A stretch of DNA of 18,682 nt, taken from the NCBI RefSeq assembly GCF_000275845.1, contig NW_006766886.1:1719301-1737982 (forward strand), in the 5' to 3' direction. The notes beneath the pieces were generated by a model. It was not told where the DNA came from. It did not search any database and saw only the letters and a list, made by a program, of their open reading frames with translations. The position numbers and the translations under genes were made by a program. Below are positions 9,342 to 18,680 of the stretch, one piece after another. Origin of the DNA: Dichomitus squalens LYAD-421 SS1. Lineage: Eukaryota > Basidiomycota > Agaricomycetes > Polyporales > Polyporaceae. Numbering within the stretch: the stretch's first letter is position 1; every line of letters begins with the position of its first letter.

Positions 9342-10916
9342 TCACCGACCCCTCGCCCCGATCTTGTCCGCCATCTCGCCCATGCCCATCTCGCGCAGCC
9401 GCTGCACGAGCACGTCCGTCCCACCAGCCTCTGCGACCTGCCCCAAGAACAGCTCGCCCATCATCGTCATCATGCCCTCCATGGTGCGGGCCATGTCCGC
9501 GCGCGCGTCCCCGAAGTGAGAGCGCAGGTACGCCTCCTCGCCGTGCTCGATGAAGTCCGCGTAGTGCGCCCTCACCGCGCGCTGATCGAGCGGCGCCGTG
9601 ATCGCCCTCCCTCGTTGCTGGCCTTCGGCGAGGGCGGGGATGGGGGCTTGTGCGAGCGGGAGGGAGGGGACGAGGGAGCTGGGCGGGGAGGCGCCGTCCC
9701 AAAGGGCGTAGGGAAGGCGCAGGGACTCGATGCAGGTCATCGCTTCCCAGTCTTTGGCAATGCGGTGACCGTCCCCGACGCGGAACTGGAGGTGGAGGAT
9801 GGCGTGTTCGCCTGGGTCGAGCGCGATGGTGCCTTCCTTGGCGTCTTTGATGGCGGGTGGCGGGGGCGACTTCTTTGCACTGACCTGTCGAACAGCAAAT
9901 CAATATTGATGGTGAACACGGCATATAGGAGGAGGGCGACGCGTGCTGACCTCTTGTCCGTTGATATGGGTAATCTGGAGCCGGGGGACCTTGTCCCATG
10001 GATCAATAGCCACTCCCGCCGCAACGTACCTCACGCTGTGACCGCGGAGGCGCTGCGCTTCAGTGGTCAAAGTTGCATTACAGGGTGGACGCTTGACGCA
10101 CCGATCACGGGTGAACTTTGCGATGTTATCTCCCTTGGCCGTCCCGCGCAGGACAACGTCTGCGGTCGAGCCGTAGCTGACGGCCTGCGCGCGCGAACCG
10201 AACACCAAGACCGCGCCCTTCTCCTTGCGCCGGTTCTGGACGAGCACGGAGAGGTTGAGGAGGCTGTGAGGGGCGGCTTTGTAGTCGCGGATGACATCTA
10301 TGCCGTTGTTGGGGCTGCTGGTGGCCATCTGGATCTGTCGCTTTTCGATGTCTGCAGCGGGGTCTACCGGCTCGCTCAGCGCCCCGAGGCTGTGGTGGAA
10401 GAGATGCGTTTATTGAGCCCCGCATATATGGGAGCTGACAACTTACTCGCAGTCGATGCGTCCTGCGACGCTAACCCAGCATCCGACGCCGTCTTCGTGC
10501 CCCTGTGCGAAGACCGGGTGCTGGGGGTAGCGCGCTCCTGCCACGGGCGTGGTGAGGAATGAGCTGGTAGTCGGGGGATTGACAAAGTTCGCGCACTCGC
10601 GCTTGTGCCGCGCTTTGAAATCGGCGAGCTGGCATGCCTCGTCGCAGTACCGCGCCGCCCTGATGAGAACTTCTCTGTGAGCGTCGAAGCAAAATATACA
10701 GGGCATAATCACGTACTTGCAGCGTGAGCAATTCTTGAGGGCGTCGCCGCTTTCATTCTGGCAGTAGGTGCATTTTGCTTGTCGCCTGCGTTCCTCCTCC
10801 TTGCCCTGGTTGATTCGGACCTCTATGCTCTCAAAGCCAGCCTCGCTGGAAGCCAGGAAGGTGTCCATGGGGCTGCCTGGGTGGAAGCTACGCCCGCTTC
10901 TCCTTTTACTCGTCAT
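9342..10916 (-). CDS. MYND-type zinc-finger protein
   Basis: Four exons on the minus strand, 10916-10717, 10659-10447, 10389-9951 and 9884-9342, join to about 464 residues. The MYND finger (residues about 45-85) reads CTYC...CSRCKAARYC...C......H..EC, the full eight-ligand C-x2-C...C-x2-C-x4-YC-x3-C-x7-H-x3-C pattern. It is cut by the first intron right after CSRCK. The frame across that intron is confirmed by the finger itself. MYND fingers bind proline-rich partners and often act in transcription repression. The rest (residues about 100-464) has VLVQNRRKEKGAVLVFGSRAQAVSYGST and a methionine-rich helix near the C terminus that I cannot place in a family. The start at 10916 begins MTSKRRSGRS. 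It is divergent from the dehydrogenase at 11350. A long antisense open frame over this gene is a composition shadow. Confidence 0.85.
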
Positions 10917-11349
10917 GGTGGTGGTGACAAGGCTACGGACGAGGCAGTCGGGCGGTGGCAGGGTCGAGTTATAAAAGATGAGACAGAGACAGGAGAAAAA
11001 CCAGGATGGAAGGACTGCCCAATCTGCGTGACTGCCCATGACCTGATCGCGTCTCCTCTTAACGCGTCTGGCCACGTGCCTGTGACTGCGGGCGGGGGGT
11101 GACGAGGAGAGCGGATGGGCGCGCCGTGGGCCGATGGAGGGATTCATCCGCTCGTCCACCGCCCATGGCCAGAACCATCTCATGACCATCGCAAACCCTT
11201 TTTCCCGCACCTTTTCTCATGATGGCGGTCCGGCGCAGCCTACCGACTTCACCTGCCTGCCTCCAGGCTCAAAAGCACCCCAGCAGCATGCTCCGCCCGT
11301 TGCTCGACTCCCCACCGCCCACCACCGTCCTATGTGTGAGCTTGCCAGT
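10917..11349. promoter_or_regulatory. Shared divergent promoter, MYND gene and dehydrogenase
   Basis: The two ATGs are 433 bp apart on opposite strands. TTATAA at about 10969-10974 is 50-60 bp before the MYND start. On the dehydrogenase side there are in-frame ATGs at 11134 and 11332, so part of this region could be coding (see findings). No TATA box is obvious for the dehydrogenase. Confidence 0.5.
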
Positions 11350-12402
11350 ATGTCCCTCGCATCCCCCGTCAAGGCTTCCTTGAACCGCATCGCGTTCATC
11401 ACCGGCGCAGGCCAGGGCATTGGCCGTGCGATCGCGACACGCCTCGCGCGCGACGGCTACGACATCTCCATTGCGGACATCCCCCAGGCGCAGCCCAAGG
11501 TCGACACCGTCATCGACGAGATCAAGTCCTACGGCCGCAAGGCCATCAGCGTCCATGTCGGTGAGCACCGTCCCATCTCGGTCTCTGGAGCCGCCTCGTT
11601 GACTCCTCGTGCGCTCCCACTTAGACGTCAGGGAACCGAAGCAGATCGAGTCCGCGATCGCGCAGACGGTCGAACAGCTCGGCCCCAGGCTGTTCGTCAG
11701 CGTCGCGAACGCAGGCGTTACTCAAGTACGGCCTCTCCTCGAGTGCACGCCCGAGTATGCTCACCTTGATGTTCTATGACAATTCTATGCTGACGCACGC
11801 ACGACAGGTTCATCGAGAACGAAGTGCGCATCAACCTCCTCGGCCTCATGAACACCCACATCTTCGCCGCCAAGCAGATGGTCAAGCAGGGCTTCGGCGG
11901 ACGCATCATCGGCGCAGGCTCCATCGCGTCCTACCGCACTGCGGAGAACCTCGGCCCGTACGGCGGCACCAAGTTCGCCGTGCGCGGCTTCACGGAGGCG
12001 TGCGCCAAGGAGTGGGCGCAGTACGACATTCGCGTGAACGGTGAGTGTTGGAATCACTTCCGGTCCTAGCGCCCTAGCGCCATGGGTGGGATGCTGACTG
12101 GTGTGCTGTGCAGCGTACGCTCCGGGCATTGTCGACACGCCAATGTGGGACCACATCGACCGCGAGCTCGCGAAGATCGTAAGTGGTCTCCTAGTTGCAA
12201 GACGAGGCGAGTTGGTTGACCGCTCCTACAGGAGGGCATCACCGTCGGAGAGGCCAAGGCCGTCCGCGTCAAGCGCGACATCAAGCTCGGGCGCATCCAG
12301 GAGCCGGAGGACGTCGCAAAGCTCGTCTCCTTCCTCGTATCGGACGAGGGAGAGTACATCACCGGCCAGACCGTCAAGACTTGCGGTGGCGCTTCGCTAT
12401 AA
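11350..12402 (+). CDS. Short-chain dehydrogenase, acetoin/diacetyl reductase-like
   Basis: Five exons, 11350-11560, 11625-11754, 11808-12040, 12114-12178 and 12232-12402, give 269 residues, a typical classical SDR length. Visible marks are the NAD(P)-binding TGAGQGIG (residues 20-27), SVANAG, a catalytic Ser in GAGSIAS, Tyr and Lys in YGGTK, and the tail PGIVDTPMW. The last motif and [20 protein letters not shown] are typical of (S)-acetoin/diacetyl reductases and 2,3-butanediol dehydrogenases, so cytosolic reduction of small diketones or hydroxyketones is the best guess. The second intron is best placed at 11755-11807 (GTATGC..GACAG), because an earlier GTACGG donor would lose [10 protein letters not shown] and shift the frame. 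An Asp in DISIADIP after the second strand suggests NAD rather than NADP, which is an inference. Start chosen by family length. Confidence 0.88.
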
Positions 12403-12748
12403 TTCGGGTTAGGAGGCGCGACGTCTACGGGTAAACAGCTTTCGGACTCCCTTGGGCTGAGCAGGAGCGAGGTCTACGTGCCTGCGCTTACGTTCCATTT
12501 CGTCTCTATCTGTGCATCGCTTGTGGAGGATTACGCTGCCAGGGACCTTGTCAATTAGATGCGCCAGGCCTTGTACTATTGTACATCAATGGATCGGTGA
12601 TATCAGGCTTCGTTCAAAGACTTGCACGATTTATATGTTCCCTTGGTTTGATAGCTGGCCATTTCATTGTCTTCGAGTCGGAGTCCGCCATGCTGGTCTT
12701 GGTCTGGTACCGCGGCGTTCCGTTTACACGCCGAAGGAGGCCTCCAGC
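12403..12748. other. Spacer after the dehydrogenase
   Basis: About 350 bp containing the dehydrogenase 3' end and the distal upstream region of the permease. No further gene is seen. Confidence 0.5.
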
Positions 12749-12910
12749 TTATCTCCCGCGGTTTACTTATCTCCATTTCAGCCTATCTCGCCAGGATTTA
12801 ATTAACCGAGCCTCTTATCGCACCCGCGCGCCAAGATCCCTGCCTCCGACCGTCTCCGCACCCACTAACTACGCAGTGTCCCCACCCACCGCCAAATTTC
12901 CCGGCGATAA
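12749..12910. promoter_or_regulatory. Cluster of four GATA-factor motifs
   Basis: HGATAR motifs occur at 12749-12754, 12767-12772 and 12815-12820 (minus strand: AGATAA, AGATAA, CGATAA) and at 12905-12910 (plus strand: CGATAA), within 162 bp and 174-335 bp before the permease ATG. In ascomycetes, AreA/Gln3-type GATA factors control NCS1 and purine-uptake genes in response to nitrogen. Control of this gene the same way is inferred. Confidence 0.4.
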
Positions 12911-12954
12911 CAGTGCATGACCATGTCCGGACTCTGGAGCCACGACAGAATCCG

Positions 12955-12962
12955 TTATATAC
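12955..12962 (+). promoter_or_regulatory. TATA box of the intact permease
   Basis: TTATATAC lies about 125 bp before the ATG at 13084 and just after the GATA motif cluster. It would give a 5' leader of roughly 95 nt. Confidence 0.45.
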
Positions 12963-13083
12963 GCCGTCGCGATGACAGGATGTTTCCATAGGTCCTCCGC
13001 TCTCTGACCTACCCCGAGCCGACAACGCTCGCCCCGCGTCCGATCCGCGAGACTTGGTTTTTCAAGTTCTAAATCTCTCAAGG

Positions 13084-15172
13084 ATGGCGATCTCTGCGCT
13101 GGAGAAGGTGGCTCCGTACACGCGCCGCGAGGCGTGGGTGCTCGAGCCGGAGCCGTCGACGTTCGCGCCGAACAGCAGGTGGTCGAACAAGGACATGGAC
13201 CCCGTCCCGCCCAAGGGCGTAAGTGTCGTTTGTGCTGCTGTTGAGCTTGGGCGAGATGAGGAGGTGCTGATGGTTCACGATGGACAGCGGACATGGACGA
13301 CTTTCAACTACATCGCGTACTGGGTGTCGGACGCGACCAATGTCGCGGTGTGGGAGCTCGCGTCGAGCATGCTCGCCACTGGGCTTTCATGGTGCGCAGT
13401 GCATTCCAACCCCATCTCGGACACCGGGGCACCTCCAAACCCTCTTGCACGCGCCCACGACCCGAGCATCGACTGACGTCCGCGATATATCTAGGCGCCA
13501 AGCTCTCCCCGCCATCGCAGTCGGGCACATCATCATCTCGATCGTCATGGTGCTCAACGGGACGGTCGGCGCGCGGCTGCACGTCAGCTTCCCGGTGCTG
13601 AACCGCTCCTCGTTTGGGTTCTGGTTCAGCTATTTCTCTGTCGTCTCCCGCGTCGTGCTCTCCATGTTCTGGTTCGGCATCCAGACGTATACCGGGTCCG
13701 AGTGCGTGTATCAGATGCTCAAGGCCATCTGGCCGTCCCTCGCGCACCTGCATAACGGGTTGGCCCCTGGGGCGAACATCACGACTGCTGGTACGCATGT
13801 CTCTTCATTGCGGAATGCAAGTCGGAGCTGACTCGGGCGCTGTAGGGATCATGTGCTACTTCCTGTACTGGCTGATCCAGTTCCCGTTAATGCTCGTCTC
13901 TCCACAGAAGATCCGCTGGCTGTTCATGATCAAGGCGTTCGTCGTTCCGCCCGCGTGGCTGGCCATGCTCATATGGTCCTTTGTCAAGGTCCCGTCGAGC
14001 AAGGGCCTCTTCGAGCAGCATAGTGCGCTATCGGGCAGTGCGATGTCATACGCATGGCTTAGTGCGCTGAACAGTGCGCTGGGCATCTACTCCACCCTCG
14101 CTGTCAACATCCCAGACTTCACCGTGCGTACCTCGTGCCTTCCGACGCAGACTCCAACGTCGGACTGACGCTTCCATTGTCACAGCGCTACGCGAAGAAC
14201 GAGCAAGCGCAGCGCGTCCAATTGGTCATCATCCCTGTCGCCTTCACGCTCGTCGGTTTCACCGGCATCGCCGTGACTTCAGCCGGCATGTCCCTCTACG
14301 GCGGCGCGGTGCTCTGGGATCCGCTGAAGCTCATCGACCACTGGGACAACCGCGCCGCGGCGTTCTTCGCCTCCTTTTCCTTCGTACTCGCCACCCTGGG
14401 CACGAACATCTCCGCCAACTCGCTGTCGGCCGCAAATGACATGACGGTGCTCTTTCCGCGGTATATTAACATCCGCCGCGGGCAGGTGATTTGCGCGATT
14501 TTGGGCGGGTGGGCGCTGTGCCCGTGGGAGATCCTCGCGAGCGCGCAGGGGTTCCTGAGCTTTATGAATGGGTATACGGTGTTTTTGGGTCCGTTTGCCG
14601 GGATCATGGTCGCGGACGTAAGTAGATGCCCCCTGCTCCCTGCGAAGGAGCGCTGATTGAACGAGGTACAGTACTGGATCGTGCACCACGGCAAGGTAGA
14701 CGTGCCTTCGATGTACCGGCCCCATGGACGTTATAGGTACACGTATGGATTTGTGAGTCGCTCCTTGCGGTCATGTCAACATCGCTCCTGACGCCCCTCT
14801 TTGTGGTAGAACTGGAGAGCCGTGGTCGCTATCCTGCTCTCTGTGCCTCCCAATATGCCGGGTCTCATTTCCTCAATAAATCCGAAGATCGCCGTCGGTG
14901 GTGCCATGAAGATCTTCGACTTCGCATGGATATTCGGCGTACGTCGCCTTCCCCCTCATGATATAAAACGTCATCAGCTCATACCGCCGTGATTGCTCGT
15001 GTAGTTCACCGTTGCATTGACCGTTTACTCGGTCTTATCCTTGGCATTCCCTGCAAAGGACACGTTCCTGGCCGAAGCGATAACGAGTGAAGACGCCGAC
15101 GAGCTTGTGGAAAGCGAACAGTCGTCCCATATCGAGAAGAAAGGTGTGGATGAAGACATCAAAGTCGTTTGA
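13084..15172 (+). CDS. NCS1 uracil/uridine/allantoin-type permease, intact
   Basis: Eight exons, 13084-13218, 13288-13391, 13495-13790, 13846-14123, 14186-14617, 14672-14752, 14810-14938 and 15005-15172, join without any stop to 540 residues, the normal length for a fungal Fur-type NCS1 carrier. These carriers bring uracil, allantoin, uridine or related compounds across the plasma membrane with H+. Marks include RTWTTFNYIAYWVSDATN in the first span, the W-x3-Q substrate motif in FWFGIQTYTG, WLIQFPLM, the NSLSAANDMTVLFPRYIN helix with its substrate-contacting Asn, and CPWEILASAQGFLSFMNGY. About 12 membrane spans are expected. The hydrophilic C-terminal tail is acidic (EDADELVESEQSSHIEKK). An in-frame ATG at 13054 would add ten residues, but 13084 aligns with the left copy. 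The substrate cannot be decided by eye. In exon 5 it differs from the left copy at about 16 of 144 residues. Confidence 0.92.
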
Positions 15173-16334
15173 GTACCAGACTGGCGAAGGGGTGCCGGTA
15201 CGTGGACCGAAGTAATAGCTTGTATCTCTAGACTGGAACAGATATTTCGACGCTTCGACACATGAATGGCGTGAGGATACTCTACATACCGTTCACAGGT
15301 ATTGCTTACGATGACATTAACCATACTATAAGTCATCACCCTGCCCGAGCTTAGTCCGTGTCAGGCATGACTGCTAGACCAAACGTACATGTCAAGTCGC
15401 AAGCAAGCCTTTGGACCGGTTTCTTCTGACCCTTCGTTACGCGAAACATGCCAAGTCCGGCGATCAATACCCCACAGCGAGCGACAGAACGTTCTAGATA
15501 GGCGATGACCAGAAAGAAGATGTGGCGAAAGGTTAAAGTTGGCGCAGGCGACCTAACGGCCGACCACTGTCTACTCTCTGTACCAAACAGGCGCATATGG
15601 GAAGATCATGTCAGTGAACATGGTGGAGGCAGTGACGCGTCCCAATCAATCCGGGCTGCGCAGGTCATCCTTCCCTTGATCACAGCTTGCGCCCGGTCGA
15701 TCGTTGCCTATCTCAGGAATCCGTTGCTCCGATGGAAGGACGCAAAAGCTCCATACGTTTCTAGATGCTAACCTGTGGCTATCAGTGCATGTCAGACTTG
15801 CGTGCAGGATCACAAGAGCACTTGGAGGCCTCCAGACCGCAAGCCTATGAGGCATTCAAACACACAGCCCTGGTACATATCAATTATTGCGGGAGTTCGC
15901 AGATCCAGTGCCTACCTGCCTATCATGAATATCCGCGGGAGAAAGAGGGTCTCAGTTTTCTTTCCTTTCGGGTAATAGCACAGCACACCATAAGTCGCCT
16001 GTAATCGCGTGGAACCCAAATACGCTAGAAGTTGCGGCGTTACACATGGCGTGATAGACTCCATGCTTTTATGTCTCGTCTCTCAGCCAAAAATGACACG
16101 ATCCATCGAAAGTGTGCCAAACGTGTCCTTTCTGACTCGGTCCACGACTCAGCACGAGGAACATCAGCTTCGTTGAGTGTGGTATTCTATTCTGAGCTCT
16201 CGAACGCCATTCTCGCCAAGATTCCTTGCTGAAGCATTGGGCTCGTCTAAAGTAGACCACAGATGACCACTCACCCATCGATGTCACTGGAGGTCTTGAT
16301 ATGCCATATGCGGAAGACAACGGCGTGTGCGAAC
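15173..16334. other. Intergenic, no gene recognised
   Basis: About 1.16 kb after the permease. Small open frames (up to about 88 codons) overlap on both strands, with no motif or consistent splicing. It does not resemble the region beyond the left permease copy, so the duplication, if it included flanks, is no longer visible here. Confidence 0.45.
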
Positions 16335-16343
16335 TATATAAGG
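16335..16343 (+). promoter_or_regulatory. TATA box of the small right gene
   Basis: TATATAAGG lies 192 bp before the ATG at 16527. That distance leaves room for a leader intron as in the left copy. A GTGAGC donor at 16435 with an acceptor at 16513 or 16526 is one possibility, but no choice is compelling. Confidence 0.55.
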
Positions 16344-16526
16344 GCTCGTGAAGTCAGAACAACACCATAACTTCCGCAAGTAAGGCTTACGCCCCCGAGC
16401 CATATCACTGCGTCTTACCCTCTACCAAACATCGGTGAGCTGACAGAATAAATTCGTTGTGGTACAGCGAGTCCCGAGTCTGACACACTGGCCTCGTCTC
16501 CCCCTGTAACTAGACACCGGTAGTAG

Positions 16527-17096
16527 ATGACAGCTCCGGCACAATTCTCTCTACGCGACGCCTTGCGCTTTCTGAAGGACACAGTCTCCAATGACTCATA
16601 CCACAGCAATCTCTTTCAAGCCGCCAAGGGACGAGGAGAATGGACCCTCGTTGACGACAAGGGCTTCACCATCCGCTTGGTCAAGACTGGCTACACAGGG
16701 CCGGCTCAGCCAGGCCGACCCCCCACGTTGCCTAACTTATCGTACAGCATTACCTTCCCGGGCTCAGGGATCGACACGGAGTTCTTTCCTTTCGTCTCCT
16801 ATCCCTCCAGCGACTTCGATGTGAACAAGACAGCCTTTGTGAGCTGCATCGATCATTTTCTAAAAGCCCAACACCGTCACCTACACCGCCAAAGCCACTT
16901 GATGTTCTCCACTCCAGCACGACAGTTCCATCGTGAGTATTACCTATCCAACGTCTCTCTGCGTACGGAAGTATGTCTAATACTTCACTTAGCCGGGTCT
17001 CTACTGATTCTAGTTAGTAGCGGTTCATTAGGCGACATTCCCATTATCTACGTAAATGTCGTATCCGTTTACCGTTATATACCTTGGGCTCAGTAG
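16527..17096 (+). CDS. Small protein of unknown family, right copy, altered C terminus
   Basis: Open from 16527 to the TAG at 17094-17096 (189 residues). The first 112 residues are homologous to the left 125-residue protein: RFLKDTVS, a GEWTLVDDKGFTIRLVKTGYT block, then PSSDFDVNKTAFVSCIDHFL. After codon 112 similarity stops. Shifting by one base at the AAAA run (16862-16865) gives KPNTVTYTAKAT and a TGA at 16900-16902. This resembles the left copy's C-terminal ESRTTKAAQA and yields almost the same length (124 against 125). I therefore infer one extra A here, with the following 60-odd codons being former 3' UTR. A GTGAGT donor at 16933 with acceptors at 16992 or 17013 also allows a spliced tail in the same frame. 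No known domain. It is convergent with the kinase at 17330. Confidence 0.65.
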   Translation: MTAPAQFSLRDALRFLKDTVSNDSYHSNLFQAAKGRGEWTLVDDKGFTIRLVKTGYTGPAQPGRPPTLPNLSYSITFPGSGIDTEFFPFVSYPSSDFDVNKTAFVSCIDHFLKAQHRHLHRQSHLMFSTPARQFHREYYLSNVSLRTEVCLILHLAGSLLILVSSGSLGDIPIIYVNVVSVYRYIPWAQ

Positions 17097-17329
17097 CGTG
17101 GTTGAAGTGTGATACGTAAGAGAGCACCAACTACAATGAAGTCGCGCTGCTTCAACGATCGTTCACTGAGAACAACGGACACGTGCGATTGCCGTAGTAC
17201 GTGAGACTCATCATGGAGGACGCAGGATCCATAGAGGGAACAAGTTTGGGGTGTGGAATACCGTGTTAACAAGGAACACCATCAGTTACAAAATTGCATT
17301 GATACGCAGACAGAAGAGCGCAAGCTCAG

Positions 17330-18247
17330 TCAGGGCAACAAACGTCGTAAGATAGCAGGAAGATTTGAGAGCAGCTCTAACGTGTAGACAAGCCCTCGCA
17401 TGAACGTCAGCATCTGACGGACTCGCCATGCGGTAGGACGGCAACGGCATGCAGCTCTGCATCCACGTTCGGTGCCAATCAACCACCGGATGAGCCAGCG
17501 AACGATCAGCGGCTCCGGGCGACTGTGACAGAATACCTATACACATCAATAGCAGAGTCAGACAAAGCGGTCGGCTGCCGCCTTAAAAAGACGCACTTGA
17601 AGTCTATTCTCAAAGACGTGTCCAAGACAGTACACGTCCCATGAGTAAGGATCAAAATGCTTGATGCCAGATGGGGGATCGATCTGGGTATATGGAAGGA
17701 CGATAGCAGGTTGAGTGCCAGGAGGTGATTCGAGCTGTCTGGAGGTATGAAAGTCGATAATGTAGACCTTCTTTCCCTCTACTCGTCTGTCCGCCACCGT
17801 ATGCCTATCATGTGCCAGAACAAGATTGTCAGGGCACATGTCCTATGAATGCCTATGATGAGCACTAGAGATGTTTGTGACTTCTAGTAGACGTACCAAG
17901 TGTGCTATATGGTGACGATGAAGATATTCGAGTCCCTACACGTGTCTCTCAGTTTAGGTGTCATGATCACAGTACGGAACACGCACCTCAGCGATGTGAT
18001 GGAAGAAAGACAGCAAAAAGCTTAATGATGCATTATGGAAAGGTACACTATCTATTCGGCTCAGGCATGGCATCAAGAGGAGTGGCGGCTGAGACGGCGA
18101 CCGAATGACCTCAGCGGGTATCATATGATTTGGAGACTCGAGATTCATCTGTAGCCTCTCACAGATTGCGGCTTCTTGAGTGTTGGGGTCCAGGATCTTC
18201 ACAGCAAAGCCGGTGCCAGCAAGAGGATCTGTTTGATAGACCGCAAA
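17330..18247 (-). CDS. Divergent kinase-fold protein, right copy, 5' end missing
   Basis: Four exons on the minus strand, 18247-17987, 17935-17897, 17842-17597 and 17536-17330, join in phase 0 to 250 residues. They match left-copy exons 2-5, with exons of 39 and 246 nt identical in length. Core residues are Lys in FAVKIL, Glu in ICERLQ, HIAHL-D-MCPDN with catalytic Asp and Asn, IIDFHTS in place of DFG, and FDPYSWDVYCLG. The last exon is best started at 17536 (TATAG acceptor), because this gives IRWLIGTERGC...C.CRPTA in the same frame as the left copy. A later acceptor gives a meaningless tail. A good acceptor (GATGCTCTAG) precedes exon 2, but no exon like the left exon 1 is found upstream: the CAAGACC/GGTCTTG array occupies that place. 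Exon 1 is either lost or lies beyond a long intron outside the window. Confidence 0.7.
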
Positions 18248-18276
18248 CTAGAGCATCAGTACATCAGCAAAATGTC

Positions 18277-18473
18277 ATGGTCTTGAATGTGGTCTTGGGG
18301 TACTTGGCCAAGTACTCCAAGACCACCAAGTACTCCAAGTACATCAAGACCAATGGACTTGGTCAAGACCGTTGGTCTTGGCCAAGCCGGGTGGGTGGTC
18401 TTGGCCAAGACCATTGGTCTTGACCAAGACCACCAAGACCATTCCAAGACCAGAATCAAGACCAGAGCCAAGT
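18277..18473. repeat. Alternating CAAGACC / GGTCTTG array
   Basis: About 200 bp built from the words CCAAGACC, its reverse complement GGTCTTGG, and ACTCCAAG/CAAGTAC variants, in mixed orientation. It includes an 18-bp perfect palindrome at 18396-18413 (TGGTCTTGGCCAAGACCA) and a TACTTGGCCAAGTA palindrome near 18301, so single strands could form several hairpins. It stands immediately upstream of the truncated kinase. Long frames inside it are low-complexity artefacts. Confidence 0.85.
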
Positions 18474-18602
18474 ACATGCTAGAAGCTCATGCTATAAAAG
18501 ACTATAGCTCAGTTTTTAGTTGGATCATATCAGACATAGTTAGTCTCTAGCATGGTGATGTACAGCAATACAATGATTAGCGGATATGCGAAGGAAAAAA
18601 AA

Positions 18603-18680
18603 GACACCAGCTAGGATTGAACCAGCAACCTCTAGCACTACCACATTCAACCACCATTTAAACCACTGCACCATATTGAC
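18603..18680 (-). tRNA. Degenerate tRNA-like sequence or SINE head
   Basis: Read on the minus strand, 78 nt contain an A-box-like TGGTGCAGTGG (18673-18663), a B box GGTTCAATCCT (18623-18613) with a five-pair T stem (GCTGG/CTAGC including one G-T), and a run of eight T directly after the end (18602-18595), a pol III terminator. The acceptor stem has at least two mismatches and I find no proper D stem or anticodon stem. It is therefore a tRNA pseudogene or a tRNA-derived element rather than a working tRNA. No anticodon can be assigned. Confidence 0.4.

Noticed and set aside
9516..10562. Longest single open frame, 348 codons on the plus strand
   Set aside because: It is antisense to the MYND gene, whose zinc ligands, introns and phases are convincing. 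The plus-strand frame is a GC-rich shadow with no domain.
11625..11725. Dehydrogenase exon 2 ending at the GTACGG donor (11726)
   Set aside because: Joining to 11808 would shift the frame and drop [10 protein letters not shown], which is typical SDR sequence. The GTATGC donor at 11755 keeps both.
17286..17549. Alternative last frame of the right kinase (SPGAADRSLAHPVV...)
   Set aside because: It requires another acceptor and loses the WLIGTERGC...CRPTA tail that both kinase copies share in the other frame.
18277..18473. Possible CRISPR-like array
   Set aside because: Repeats are short, in both orientations and without regular spacers, in a eukaryotic context.
18256..18550. Open frames across the CAAGACC/GGTCTTG array on both strands
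   Set aside because: Low-complexity translation of a short repeat, with stop-free frames on both strands and no start context or domain.
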